Positions 25,478 to 32,515 of a stretch of DNA of 44,052 bases are shown one piece after another. The stretch is from contig JAQUJC010000023.1 in the NCBI GenBank assembly GCA_028681135.1, positions 1 to 44,052 on the forward strand, in the 5' to 3' direction. The DNA is from Kiritimatiellia bacterium. GTDB lineage: Bacteria > Verrucomicrobiota > Kiritimatiellia > CAIQIC01 > Lenti-01. Every line of letters starts with the position of its first letter. Position 1 is the first letter of the stretch. Position numbers and translations under genes: made by a program. The notes under the pieces were generated by a model, which searched no databases, was not told the DNA's origin, and worked only from the letters and a program-made list of their open reading frames with translations.

Positions 25478-26416
25478 ATGAAAAAGGTATTGATTCCAAC
25501 GGCACTAGACCCCGTGGCCAAGGAGATATTGGAGGCCCGCGGTGACTATGAAGTGGTCCAGATGCCCAAAATGGACATTTTGCAGTTTGCCCGTGAAAAC
25601 CCTGATCTGCATGCGCTCATCGTGCGCAGTGAAAAGATCACCCCTGACATCATCGATGCGGCCCCAGCGCTCAAGGTGATTGTACGCGCGGGGGCGGGCT
25701 ACAATACCATTGACATCCACTATGCGCGCCAAAAAGGCATTGATGTAATGAATACGCCCGGCGCCAATTCCAATGGCGTTGCGGAAGAAGTGGTGGCATT
25801 GATGCTGGCGGATGCCCGCCATCTCGTCGCCGCCGACGCCTCCTGCCGGTGCGGCAAGTGGGAAAAGTCGTCGTTCATGGGCACCGAAATCACGGGAAAA
25901 ACCATCGGCATTGTTGGGCTAGGGCACATTGGCAAACTGGTGGCGAAACGGGTCTCCGGCTTTGAAATGAAAGTGTTGGGCTATGACCCGAAAGCCCCGA
26001 CACAAGAAGCCGACCTTCTCGGGATCGAGCTGGTGGGACTCCCCGAGTTGTTCACCCAGTCGGACTATGTGAGCCTGCATCTGCCCGAAAATGACAAAAC
26101 CCGGGAGATGATCAATCGCGACCTGCTGGGGCTGATGAAGACCGGCGCGACGCTGATTAATTGTGCCCGTTCGGGCGTGGTCCATGAAGACGATTTGCGG
26201 GCATTCAAGGCGAAAAAGAATTTACGTTTTCTCAACGACGTCTATCCCAAGGATGCCGAGGGACCCAAGAGTGTCGCGGACATGGCCGACATCATGGCCC
26301 CCCACTTGGGTGCCAACACAATAGAAGCCAACCGCAAAGCGGCTGAACTCGCCGCTCACGAACTGATTGCTCTGGATACAAAGGGGACGCATCCGGCGAT
26401 CGTCAATAAGGCCTGA
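25478..26416 (+). CDS. D-3-phosphoglycerate dehydrogenase-like 2-hydroxyacid dehydrogenase, short form
   Basis: A 312-residue NAD-dependent dehydrogenase. The substrate-side motif is [13 protein letters not shown]. The Rossmann motif is [17 protein letters not shown], with the NAD-ribose Asp in LGYDPKA. The catalytic Arg is in INCARSGVV and the catalytic His in MAPHLGANT. The usual Glu of DVFxxEP is replaced: the segment reads [11 protein letters not shown], placing Asp there. No ACT or intervening domain follows, so this is a short type without serine feedback. Serine synthesis is likely but another hydroxyacid is possible. AAAGGA precedes the ATG. It is divergent from argG. Confidence 0.82.
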   Translation: MKKVLIPTALDPVAKEILEARGDYEVVQMPKMDILQFARENPDLHALIVRSEKITPDIIDAAPALKVIVRAGAGYNTIDIHYARQKGIDVMNTPGANSNGVAEEVVALMLADARHLVAADASCRCGKWEKSSFMGTEITGKTIGIVGLGHIGKLVAKRVSGFEMKVLGYDPKAPTQEADLLGIELVGLPELFTQSDYVSLHLPENDKTREMINRDLLGLMKTGATLINCARSGVVHEDDLRAFKAKKNLRFLNDVYPKDAEGPKSVADMADIMAPHLGANTIEANRKAAELAAHELIALDTKGTHPAIVNKA

Positions 26417-26444
26417 GACCTGGCTGCAGTGCGGCGTATTGCCC

Positions 26445-26475
26445 AACCCGCGGGAGTCTGATCCCGCTGGTTTTT
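26445..26475 (+). terminator. rho-independent terminator after the dehydrogenase gene
   Basis: GCGGGA (26450-26455) pairs with TCCCGC (26462-26467) over a 6-base loop. The stem continues past one mismatch with AACC/GGTT and runs into TTTTT. It lies 29 bases after the stop. Confidence 0.7.
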
Positions 26476-26491
26476 ATCTAGAGGATTCAGG

Positions 26492-26812
26492 TTAGGGGCT
26501 CGCCGCCAAACCGGGACAGCCGACCACCTGCCAGCCGTGAGGAAAGTCGCGGCATTGGCGCGGACGGACAGAATAGATCTGGCAGCGTCCATCGGGATCG
26601 AGGAACTCGCAAGCGCCATCACCGGCCTCCCGCAAGGTCAACTGTGCCCGGTTGCGGGCGAGAATGGTATGGCGCTCAATGAAGGCCTCTGGCGTCATCC
26701 CCAGAAATGCCGCGATCTGCTCGATATCGGCCGCCTGCACCAGGACCGATCCCGGCCAGCGGCAGCAGGCACCGCAGCGTTGGCATTCAAAGGACTCCGT
26801 CACCTTCGACAT
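26492..26812 (-). CDS. YkgJ-family cysteine cluster protein
   Basis: A 106-residue protein with the eight-cysteine pattern of the YkgJ/UPF0153 family: CQRCGACC at the N-terminus (C10, C13, C16, C17), then CEF, GRCQIYSVRPRQCRDFP and a last Cys in VGCPGL. Such proteins are thought to bind metal or an iron-sulfur cluster. Their role is unknown. The ATG at 26812 is chosen (MSKVTESFECQRCGACC). A TTG at 26866 would overlap the upstream gene. It is the last gene of the channel set (31325-26492), 19 bases after the ExbD-like gene, and may be co-transcribed. Confidence 0.75.
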   Translation of the reverse strand: MSKVTESFECQRCGACCRWPGSVLVQAADIEQIAAFLGMTPEAFIERHTILARNRAQLTLREAGDGACEFLDPDGRCQIYSVRPRQCRDFPHGWQVVGCPGLAASP

Positions 26813-26831
26813 GGCACCCGGCACACGCGGC

Positions 26832-27461
26832 TTATTGCGAATAGATCCGGTCGCCGCCGGGACCAATCATGATGGGATTTTTCTCGTCTTGCAGTTCCAC
26901 CGAGACATTAAAGCCCCTCAACCAGGCCAAGGCCCGCGCCTGCTGAAAAATTTTATAGCTATCGGGGCGAACAAAGAAACAGATGAACTGGGTTTGAGGG
27001 TCCAGTTCCGCCAGGCGCGAGCCATACCACATGGACTCTGTTTCATCCATGAACCGCGTAAGTTGATAGCCTTCGGCCTCTTCAATGGGAAACAGCACAT
27101 AGCGCCCCATCAGCGCAAACGTATAATCCAAGCGCTGGCCTTCGATTTCCAGTTGGGTTTGAGAGGCCGTTTTCAGGAACTCGGTTTCGCTATCCTCCAC
27201 CTGTTCACGAATCTGTTCGGTTTTGGCATCGACGGCATTCTTGATGACATCCAAGGAGATATGAAACAGGCCATGGTTGCGGCATTCGAAGAAAGCGGGG
27301 CTTTTATCGTCGCCGGTGTGTTCCATGGGAGTCGACACCAGCACCGTGATCTGGGAGGCATCAATGCCGGTCAGGATGATAATCAGGATCAGAATTCCCA
27401 GCATACACGTCAGGATATCCGTGAACGAACTTAAATCCATGGCGGGACCCTTGGCAGCCAT
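26832..27461 (-). CDS. ExbD/TolR-like membrane protein A (with TM aspartate)
   Basis: A 209-residue protein with one N-terminal membrane segment (about 16-33) and a periplasmic part. The segment begins LSSFTDILTCMLGILILIIIL. D15 stands where ExbD, TolR and MotB carry the proton-binding Asp. The periplasmic end has FFVRPDSYKIFQQARALAWL (about 162-181), which also occurs in modified form in the next protein, so the two are paralogues. A helical stretch fills 70-130. It begins 2 bases after the stop of protein B. With the TolQ/ExbB-like channel at 29949 it would form an ion-driven unit. The ExbD match is weak outside the membrane segment. Confidence 0.6.
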   Translation of the reverse strand: MAAKGPAMDLSSFTDILTCMLGILILIIILTGIDASQITVLVSTPMEHTGDDKSPAFFECRNHGLFHISLDVIKNAVDAKTEQIREQVEDSETEFLKTASQTQLEIEGQRLDYTFALMGRYVLFPIEEAEGYQLTRFMDETESMWYGSRLAELDPQTQFICFFVRPDSYKIFQQARALAWLRGFNVSVELQDEKNPIMIGPGGDRIYSQ

Positions 27462-27463
27462 GG

Positions 27464-27955
27464 CTAGATATCCTGCCTTTCAACCACAATCTCGCGGTCG
27501 GCCTCCCAGGGCTCAAACCCCACGCCGATATCCCGATCACGAATGATCTGCCGCAGTTGCCGCTGGAACACGGCACTGCCCGGTCGCAGCAGCAAGACGA
27601 TATAGCGCCGCGCCTTGACTTTTTCCACCTCACTCAGGAATTTTTCAAATTCATTCCCTTCAAACATCAGATCCCGGGCCAGGATTTCTTTGCCCTCCTG
27701 GACCAGAATCAGGCGGTCCGCCTCCACATCAATATAGACGGGATCCTGGCGCAGATTTTTGAATTTAGGCGGCACAAAGGCGGTCTCGTCTTCATCTGCT
27801 TCATACACCGCACCGGTGACCACCGCACCAATCTTGATGTTCTCCGGGTTGCTGATGATGGTCACCACATTGCTGATCAGCAAAATCATCAACACACCGA
27901 TCAACATTAGAACGATGTTCTGGAAGCCCGATGTATCGCAGTCGATTTCTTTCAT
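27464..27955 (-). CDS. ExbD/TolR-like membrane protein B (Asn in place of Asp)
   Basis: A 163-residue protein with one N-terminal membrane segment (about 12-33, GFQNIVLMLIGVLMILLIS). Aligned with protein A, N13 stands at the place of the proton-binding D15. The periplasmic end LLLRPGSAVFQRQLRQIIRD (about 121-140) and the following GVGFEPW match the same region of protein A. The ATG overlaps the stop of the propeller gene by 4 bases. It may pair with protein A as an unequal stator dimer, or be a structural subunit that does not carry protons. I recognise it only as ExbD-like. Confidence 0.55.
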   Translation of the reverse strand: MKEIDCDTSGFQNIVLMLIGVLMILLISNVVTIISNPENIKIGAVVTGAVYEADEDETAFVPPKFKNLRQDPVYIDVEADRLILVQEGKEILARDLMFEGNEFEKFLSEVEKVKARRYIVLLLRPGSAVFQRQLRQIIRDRDIGVGFEPWEADREIVVERQDI

Positions 27956-29922
27956 GGGGCAGCCTCCCCGGTCGGTTCCGCGGTCTCCTCTGCGGCAACC
28001 GGACGCTCATCGGTGGGCGCCGAGATGACCGGATCGACGTCACTGGCCGCATCCAGACTCATTTCGACCCGCTTCTTCTCGACAATTTCACGCATGTCGC
28101 CCGCCGCCCCGGTCAGGGTGGTATCGCCCACATCGCCAAAGGCGACAGTCATCTGGGCGGGGAACTGTCCCAAGCGCAGCCAGCCGACTGAGCGATTGAC
28201 CCCCCCCCCGGCCCCAAACCCAGCGACCAGCAGATTGCTGACTTGCTCACGTGTCTGGGTGCCATCCATGCCCTCAATGACGGCCTCATCCATGAAAGAA
28301 GCCTCATAGGTGATATTGCCGCTATCGGAGGTAGGCGATTCGACCACCAGCTTAGCTGTTTGCTCCCGGGGCCCCTGAAAGAGGGTGAGATAGTAATCGC
28401 CGTAGATGCCGGCACCCAGGAAGGAAAGGTTCACATACATTCCGCCATCTGCCTCGTCCAGTCCGCACACGACAATCGGAATGTGCAGCCCCCCCTTTGC
28501 AGACGCCACTCGGGACACATTGGTACCCGAGTAGCGGTATACGCCCACATCACTTTGAAACAGGGGCTTGGTCTGCTCCACCTTACCGCTCTTGCGGCGA
28601 GCCGAGAAAAAGCTCATGCTCGGCGTGACCGCCACATCGGTCATCACCACTTTACTGGGAAACAACAGGAAGAACTCGACTTCTTCGATGGGGTCTTCCT
28701 CGGCACCGGCGATCTCGACGGCCGCGCGAATTCGTCCGGCCACGATCGGCATTTTGCCCGCGATATCGCTGAGATTAAACTGAACGGCATGGGTGGAGTC
28801 ATCCGGGAGCAAGCCCGAGGCCGCGCTTTGCAATTGCTCAAAAAAGTTACCCAGAAAAGCCGGTGCTTCGGCGGATGTGCCCATCATACTATCCACGGCG
28901 CGGACCATCTGGCGCATGCCCACTTCGTTAAAGCGCACCGCCGGCTGGGGGGTGCATTCCACCACCTTGCCGGCCTCCGGGTCGGTGACAAAATATCGCA
29001 CCTTTTCCCGATCGATGGCGATATCGCCGATGGACTGGAACCCCTCGGCCAGGGTCCTCTGCTGAAAGTTAAACGGGTCCAGCCGTTTGAGCACCGCTTG
29101 GCCAGGTGCATTGCGCTGACCAATGATGAAGGCCCCATCGGGATAGACCGATACCGCCTGCAATTCAGCGCGGCCGGTGGTATCCGGCACGCCGCCGAGC
29201 ATGATATGGCGGTGCAGTTCCCACCAGGACAGCTTGCCCCGATTGCGGTCGCCCAGCACCATGACATCCTCACGCGCGGAAAGCGCGAAGGGACCAAAAT
29301 CGGCAAACGGGCCAAAATCGATGACCCACCAGTCCCCATTGGGCTCGCGCACGAGGGCCGAGCCAAACTTCATGAAATCAGACCCGATCTCATCGGCGCC
29401 GGCAATGAACACGCGATCGAGGGTATCCACCTGCAGATCACGCCATTGAAATTCCTGATCCAACCACGGCACCGGCACCACGATCGCCTGAGTATACTGG
29501 CCCTGATCGTCTGGGCGAAATTCGAGAAGGCGGCCATTGGGAATCTGTTCCGCCACATACAGCGTCCCATTGGTGGAAAATGAGATGGGACCGGGTTTCA
29601 CCAAGGTTGGCGACATCCAGGTATCCAGCGGCATGGCATCGGAGATGGCCCAGCGCGGTAAATTCGTGGAGACGCTCCAGCCGGGTGCCAAGACCGGTTC
29701 GGCGGTGCCATTGCGCAGGACGAGAATTCGGCCGCTACCCAATTCTGACACATAGAGGTCTTGGGTCTGGGGATGAATGGCCACGCCATGAGGCTGCTGC
29801 AAGCCATCCAGCAGGGTGCGCATCGCCAATGCCGGCTCCTGCTGCGCCTGGGTGGACGCTACAGCGCTCAGCGCGACCCCCAGCGCCACCAAGAAGATCC
29901 GTGCTCGGAACTGATTCCGCAT
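27952..29922 (-). CDS. secreted protein with NHL/SMP-like repeats (probable beta-propeller)
   Basis: A 656-residue protein with a signal peptide (residues 1-27, MRNQFRARIFLVALGVALSA...). The first 350 residues carry repeated NHL/SMP-30-like blades: LQQPHGVAIHPQTQDLYVSELGSGRILVL, ISFSTNGTLYVAEQIPNGRLLEF, LDRVFIAGADEIG, GDIAIDREKVRYFVTDPEAGKVVE. The remainder is beta-rich and unmatched, ending in an acidic, proline-rich tail. A run of ten C (28200-28209) encodes glycines near the end. The start at 29922 follows GGGAGGGAG. It lies 26 bases after the channel gene and overlaps protein B by 4 bases, which points to a shared periplasmic machine. The ligand is unknown. Confidence 0.65.
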   Translation of the reverse strand: MRNQFRARIFLVALGVALSAVASTQAQQEPALAMRTLLDGLQQPHGVAIHPQTQDLYVSELGSGRILVLRNGTAEPVLAPGWSVSTNLPRWAISDAMPLDTWMSPTLVKPGPISFSTNGTLYVAEQIPNGRLLEFRPDDQGQYTQAIVVPVPWLDQEFQWRDLQVDTLDRVFIAGADEIGSDFMKFGSALVREPNGDWWVIDFGPFADFGPFALSAREDVMVLGDRNRGKLSWWELHRHIMLGGVPDTTGRAELQAVSVYPDGAFIIGQRNAPGQAVLKRLDPFNFQQRTLAEGFQSIGDIAIDREKVRYFVTDPEAGKVVECTPQPAVRFNEVGMRQMVRAVDSMMGTSAEAPAFLGNFFEQLQSAASGLLPDDSTHAVQFNLSDIAGKMPIVAGRIRAAVEIAGAEEDPIEEVEFFLLFPSKVVMTDVAVTPSMSFFSARRKSGKVEQTKPLFQSDVGVYRYSGTNVSRVASAKGGLHIPIVVCGLDEADGGMYVNLSFLGAGIYGDYYLTLFQGPREQTAKLVVESPTSDSGNITYEASFMDEAVIEGMDGTQTREQVSNLLVAGFGAGGGVNRSVGWLRLGQFPAQMTVAFGDVGDTTLTGAAGDMREIVEKKRVEMSLDAASDVDPVISAPTDERPVAAEETAEPTGEAAP

Positions 29923-29948
29923 GGCCGGTGTCTCCCTCCCCCCCTGTT

Positions 29949-31325
29949 TCACGCAGTGACTTCTTCGTGCAGGGTAATCACACGCGGTTTGCTCAAGCGG
30001 CGGCAAAATTCATCGGTGGTCGCCAGATGTTCACGAAGCTGCGCAAAGGTTTTCTGAAACTCTTCGGCGCCGGCAATACCGGCCACGGCGCGTTCGAGCG
30101 CCTGTTCGACTTGCAGCAGTTCCTTGATCTGCGCCCCGAGGTCCGCGATGGTATCCACCTGCTGAGCCACGTCGCCCGCCGCCTGCGCCGCCTTGGCCAG
30201 GCTGCCGCCCAGCGCGGTTTGGATGCCATCGGCACTGCGGGCGTACTGGTTGGCCAGCTCCGCCGCCTTCAGATGCGCGCTCTCCAAGGCCGCCGCCAAC
30301 GCCTGGACTTCATCGTCCGTGGCCTGCTTGCGGGCATCCACATATTTTTCTGTAAAGGATTCAAACTGTTTCTCCACCACGGTGCCCGCCTTTTCGATGG
30401 ACTCGGTGAAGACCTCTTCGTAGCGGTCCGGATCGGGGATGTAACGCCGGAAGGCGGCCTCGATTGAATCCTCGAGGTTTTCGATCACCACGGCCTGCTG
30501 TTCGGCCGAGGGCAGACGCGACACAAAATGTTCGTCAATGTAGACATCGATTTCCCCCAGCAGTGTCGCTTCACGCCGCATGACCGAGCTGAGGGGAAAC
30601 TGGATAATCGTCACCAGCATCAGAGCCAGGAACGTAGTATCGAAGGCAACCCCCAGACCAATGGTGACGTCTGCGATGGCGCCCTTAATGGCAGCCAAGT
30701 CGGCGGCGCCCGTCAAGAAGTCACCGAACCCGCCGACAGCGGAACTCAGACCTTGCACCGTTCCGATAAAGCCCAGAATCGGGATGGCCCACATCATCGT
30801 GCGCGCCAGGGTATAGGTTAGGTCCGACATTGCATTGTCGCGATTGGCTTCGGACCCCATCCAGCTCCCGACTCGGCCCACATCCTTGGTGGCCAGCCAC
30901 AGCGCCAGGCCGCGATCCAGACGTCCCAACAAAATGCTGCTTTCATCCAGCCCCTCGTCATGGATACGCTTGCGCAGTAATTGCAGCTCTTCCTCGTTGT
31001 CCATGTTCAGCGATGACAGATGGGCGGTATCATCATAAATGTGCTGAATCTGATAGCGAATAATCCGGGACTTCAGGATCATGAACAGGACCACCACGAG
31101 AAAACACAGCAACTCGAGCCATTGCACCGGACCACGATGATTGATCAGACCATTCATATAGGCGATCAACCCCCCGATACCGGCCTTGGTTAAATAATGC
31201 AGCCCAACAGAAACGACCGCGGTCAAAACGATGGCCACACCTAATTGAATCCAAACGTTTACATCGGTATTGGCCCGTTGCTGTCCAAGCTGTTCACCTT
31301 GCTCCGCTATCTCGTCTTTCGCCAT
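29949..31325 (-). CDS. MotA/TolQ/ExbB proton-channel family protein with long coiled tail
   Basis: A 458-residue inner-membrane protein. Membrane segments lie at about 25-46, 68-86, 177-197 and 222-247. The third contains PILGFIGTVQGLSSAVGGF and the fourth follows AIADVTIGLGVAFDTTFLAL, the hallmark motifs of the TolQ/ExbB channel. Residues 251-458 are a long, charged, helical cytoplasmic tail (AALESAHLKAAELANQYARS, ALGGSLAKAAQAAGDVAQQV), longer than in TolQ or ExbB. I use the ATG at 31325 with AGG 7 bases upstream. It heads the set and is followed by the propeller and two ExbD-like genes. ZorA of Zorya defence also has a long tail, but its partners differ. Confidence 0.82.
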   Translation of the reverse strand: MAKDEIAEQGEQLGQQRANTDVNVWIQLGVAIVLTAVVSVGLHYLTKAGIGGLIAYMNGLINHRGPVQWLELLCFLVVVLFMILKSRIIRYQIQHIYDDTAHLSSLNMDNEEELQLLRKRIHDEGLDESSILLGRLDRGLALWLATKDVGRVGSWMGSEANRDNAMSDLTYTLARTMMWAIPILGFIGTVQGLSSAVGGFGDFLTGAADLAAIKGAIADVTIGLGVAFDTTFLALMLVTIIQFPLSSVMRREATLLGEIDVYIDEHFVSRLPSAEQQAVVIENLEDSIEAAFRRYIPDPDRYEEVFTESIEKAGTVVEKQFESFTEKYVDARKQATDDEVQALAAALESAHLKAAELANQYARSADGIQTALGGSLAKAAQAAGDVAQQVDTIADLGAQIKELLQVEQALERAVAGIAGAEEFQKTFAQLREHLATTDEFCRRLSKPRVITLHEEVTA

Positions 31326-31447
31326 ATTGCTACCTGCCCGTGTCAGATTTAAACACTCACATTTGCACTCGAACCACGCCAAAAGGCTTGCACGCTCAGT
31401 CAATCTCCCACAATCCGCCTAATGAGTCGATAACAAATTGGCGAAAG

Positions 31448-32515
31448 TTATGTCCCGTCACGGCCTGACTTCCGTCCAGCCAGGAGGCCATGATCACTGA
31501 AATCGCGATTGGGGCGAATAAGTTCCGCCCATTGGGCCAGCCCATAGGCCACGTGCATGAGCGGGATCATGCCCCACAAGGCCAGATCGGCCGCGCGCCG
31601 GGTGCGGGCCACCGTATGCAGCGTGATGCTCAGCGCCACCAGACCGTAGAGCACCAGATTGCCGGCCAGCAGAGCGCCCGCCCAGAAAAAGAATGGTGCC
31701 AGCACCGCCAGCCCCACGGTGATCCCAACCCATAATCCCGGCACCAACGGCAAGGGCGTAAAGGTCACCCCCGCGCGCAGCAGGCGAATACGGGTGGCCC
31801 CATATCCCCACATTTGGCGCCAGAAGCGTCTCAGGGACTGGCGGGGGTAGTGCAGGACCCAGGCCGCCGGGGCGAATACCAGTTTCCAGCCTGCCTGTTC
31901 GGTGCGATAGGCGGCAATCATCTCTTCGCCGGGATAGAAATCCGCGGGAAATCCCCCCATGGCCGCAAAGGCTTCCCGGCGGTAAACCGCGTTGCAGCCG
32001 ATCACCCGATCCCAGTTGATCGGGTACCTTTCCTCGCGGTTGCGGCGGTAGCGCTCCGCCACGTAGCCCGCTGCCCGCGACGACAACGCCAGCCCCGCCA
32101 GCCGTCCCACCCGATTGATATCCTCCGGCACCAGACTCGGCCCACTGACCAGTCCCACCTGATCATCAGCAAACGGCTCGCAAATCCGCCGCGGCCAGTC
32201 CGTTGCCACCACCACATCGTCGTCGAGAAAGGCAATAAGCGGCGCCTGCGCCTGGGCGGCACCCGCATTTTTTTTGCGGCTCGAATCGCCGGTCTCGAAT
32301 TGAATATCCAGGTGTCGCACCTGTGGGTGCTGGGCGCAAACCCCCTGTAACCGGCTGGCGACGGTTTGGTCAGGCACCCGCCCAACCACAAATATCTCCA
32401 AGCGCTCGAACCCTTCCACCGCCGCCAATGATTCCAGGGTGCGGATGAGAATGTCTCGTCCCATCGTCGGAATCACCACCGACAATGCGGGATGATGTTG
32501 TCTCTCTTCGCTCAC
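31448..32515 (-). CDS. family 2 glycosyltransferase with C-terminal membrane segments
   Basis: A 355-residue enzyme for sugar transfer in surface glycan synthesis. The GT-A fold starts at LSVVIPTMGRDILIRTLESL. The metal-binding DxD-like motif is IAFLDDDVVVATDW, followed by IGCNAVYRREAFAAMGGFPADFYPGEEM and the RFWRQMWGYGATR segment. Two or three membrane segments lie near the C-terminus (about 255-310). The start is GTG at 32515, overlapping the stop of the YfhO-like gene by 4 bases, so the two are coupled. The acceptor is unknown. Confidence 0.87.
   Translation of the reverse strand: MSEERQHHPALSVVIPTMGRDILIRTLESLAAVEGFERLEIFVVGRVPDQTVASRLQGVCAQHPQVRHLDIQFETGDSSRKKNAGAAQAQAPLIAFLDDDVVVATDWPRRICEPFADDQVGLVSGPSLVPEDINRVGRLAGLALSSRAAGYVAERYRRNREERYPINWDRVIGCNAVYRREAFAAMGGFPADFYPGEEMIAAYRTEQAGWKLVFAPAAWVLHYPRQSLRRFWRQMWGYGATRIRLLRAGVTFTPLPLVPGLWVGITVGLAVLAPFFFWAGALLAGNLVLYGLVALSITLHTVARTRRAADLALWGMIPLMHVAYGLAQWAELIRPNRDFSDHGLLAGRKSGRDGT

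Noticed and set aside
28243-29583. 446-codon open frame on the plus strand
   Set aside because: It lies wholly antisense to the propeller gene, which has a signal peptide and repeat motifs. In GC-rich DNA such opposite-strand frames are common. The translation shows no recognisable motif.
29949-31325. Zorya defence system
   Set aside because: The long-tailed channel protein recalls ZorA, but there is no OmpA-domain ZorB, no ZorC, and no helicase ZorD or nuclease ZorE nearby.
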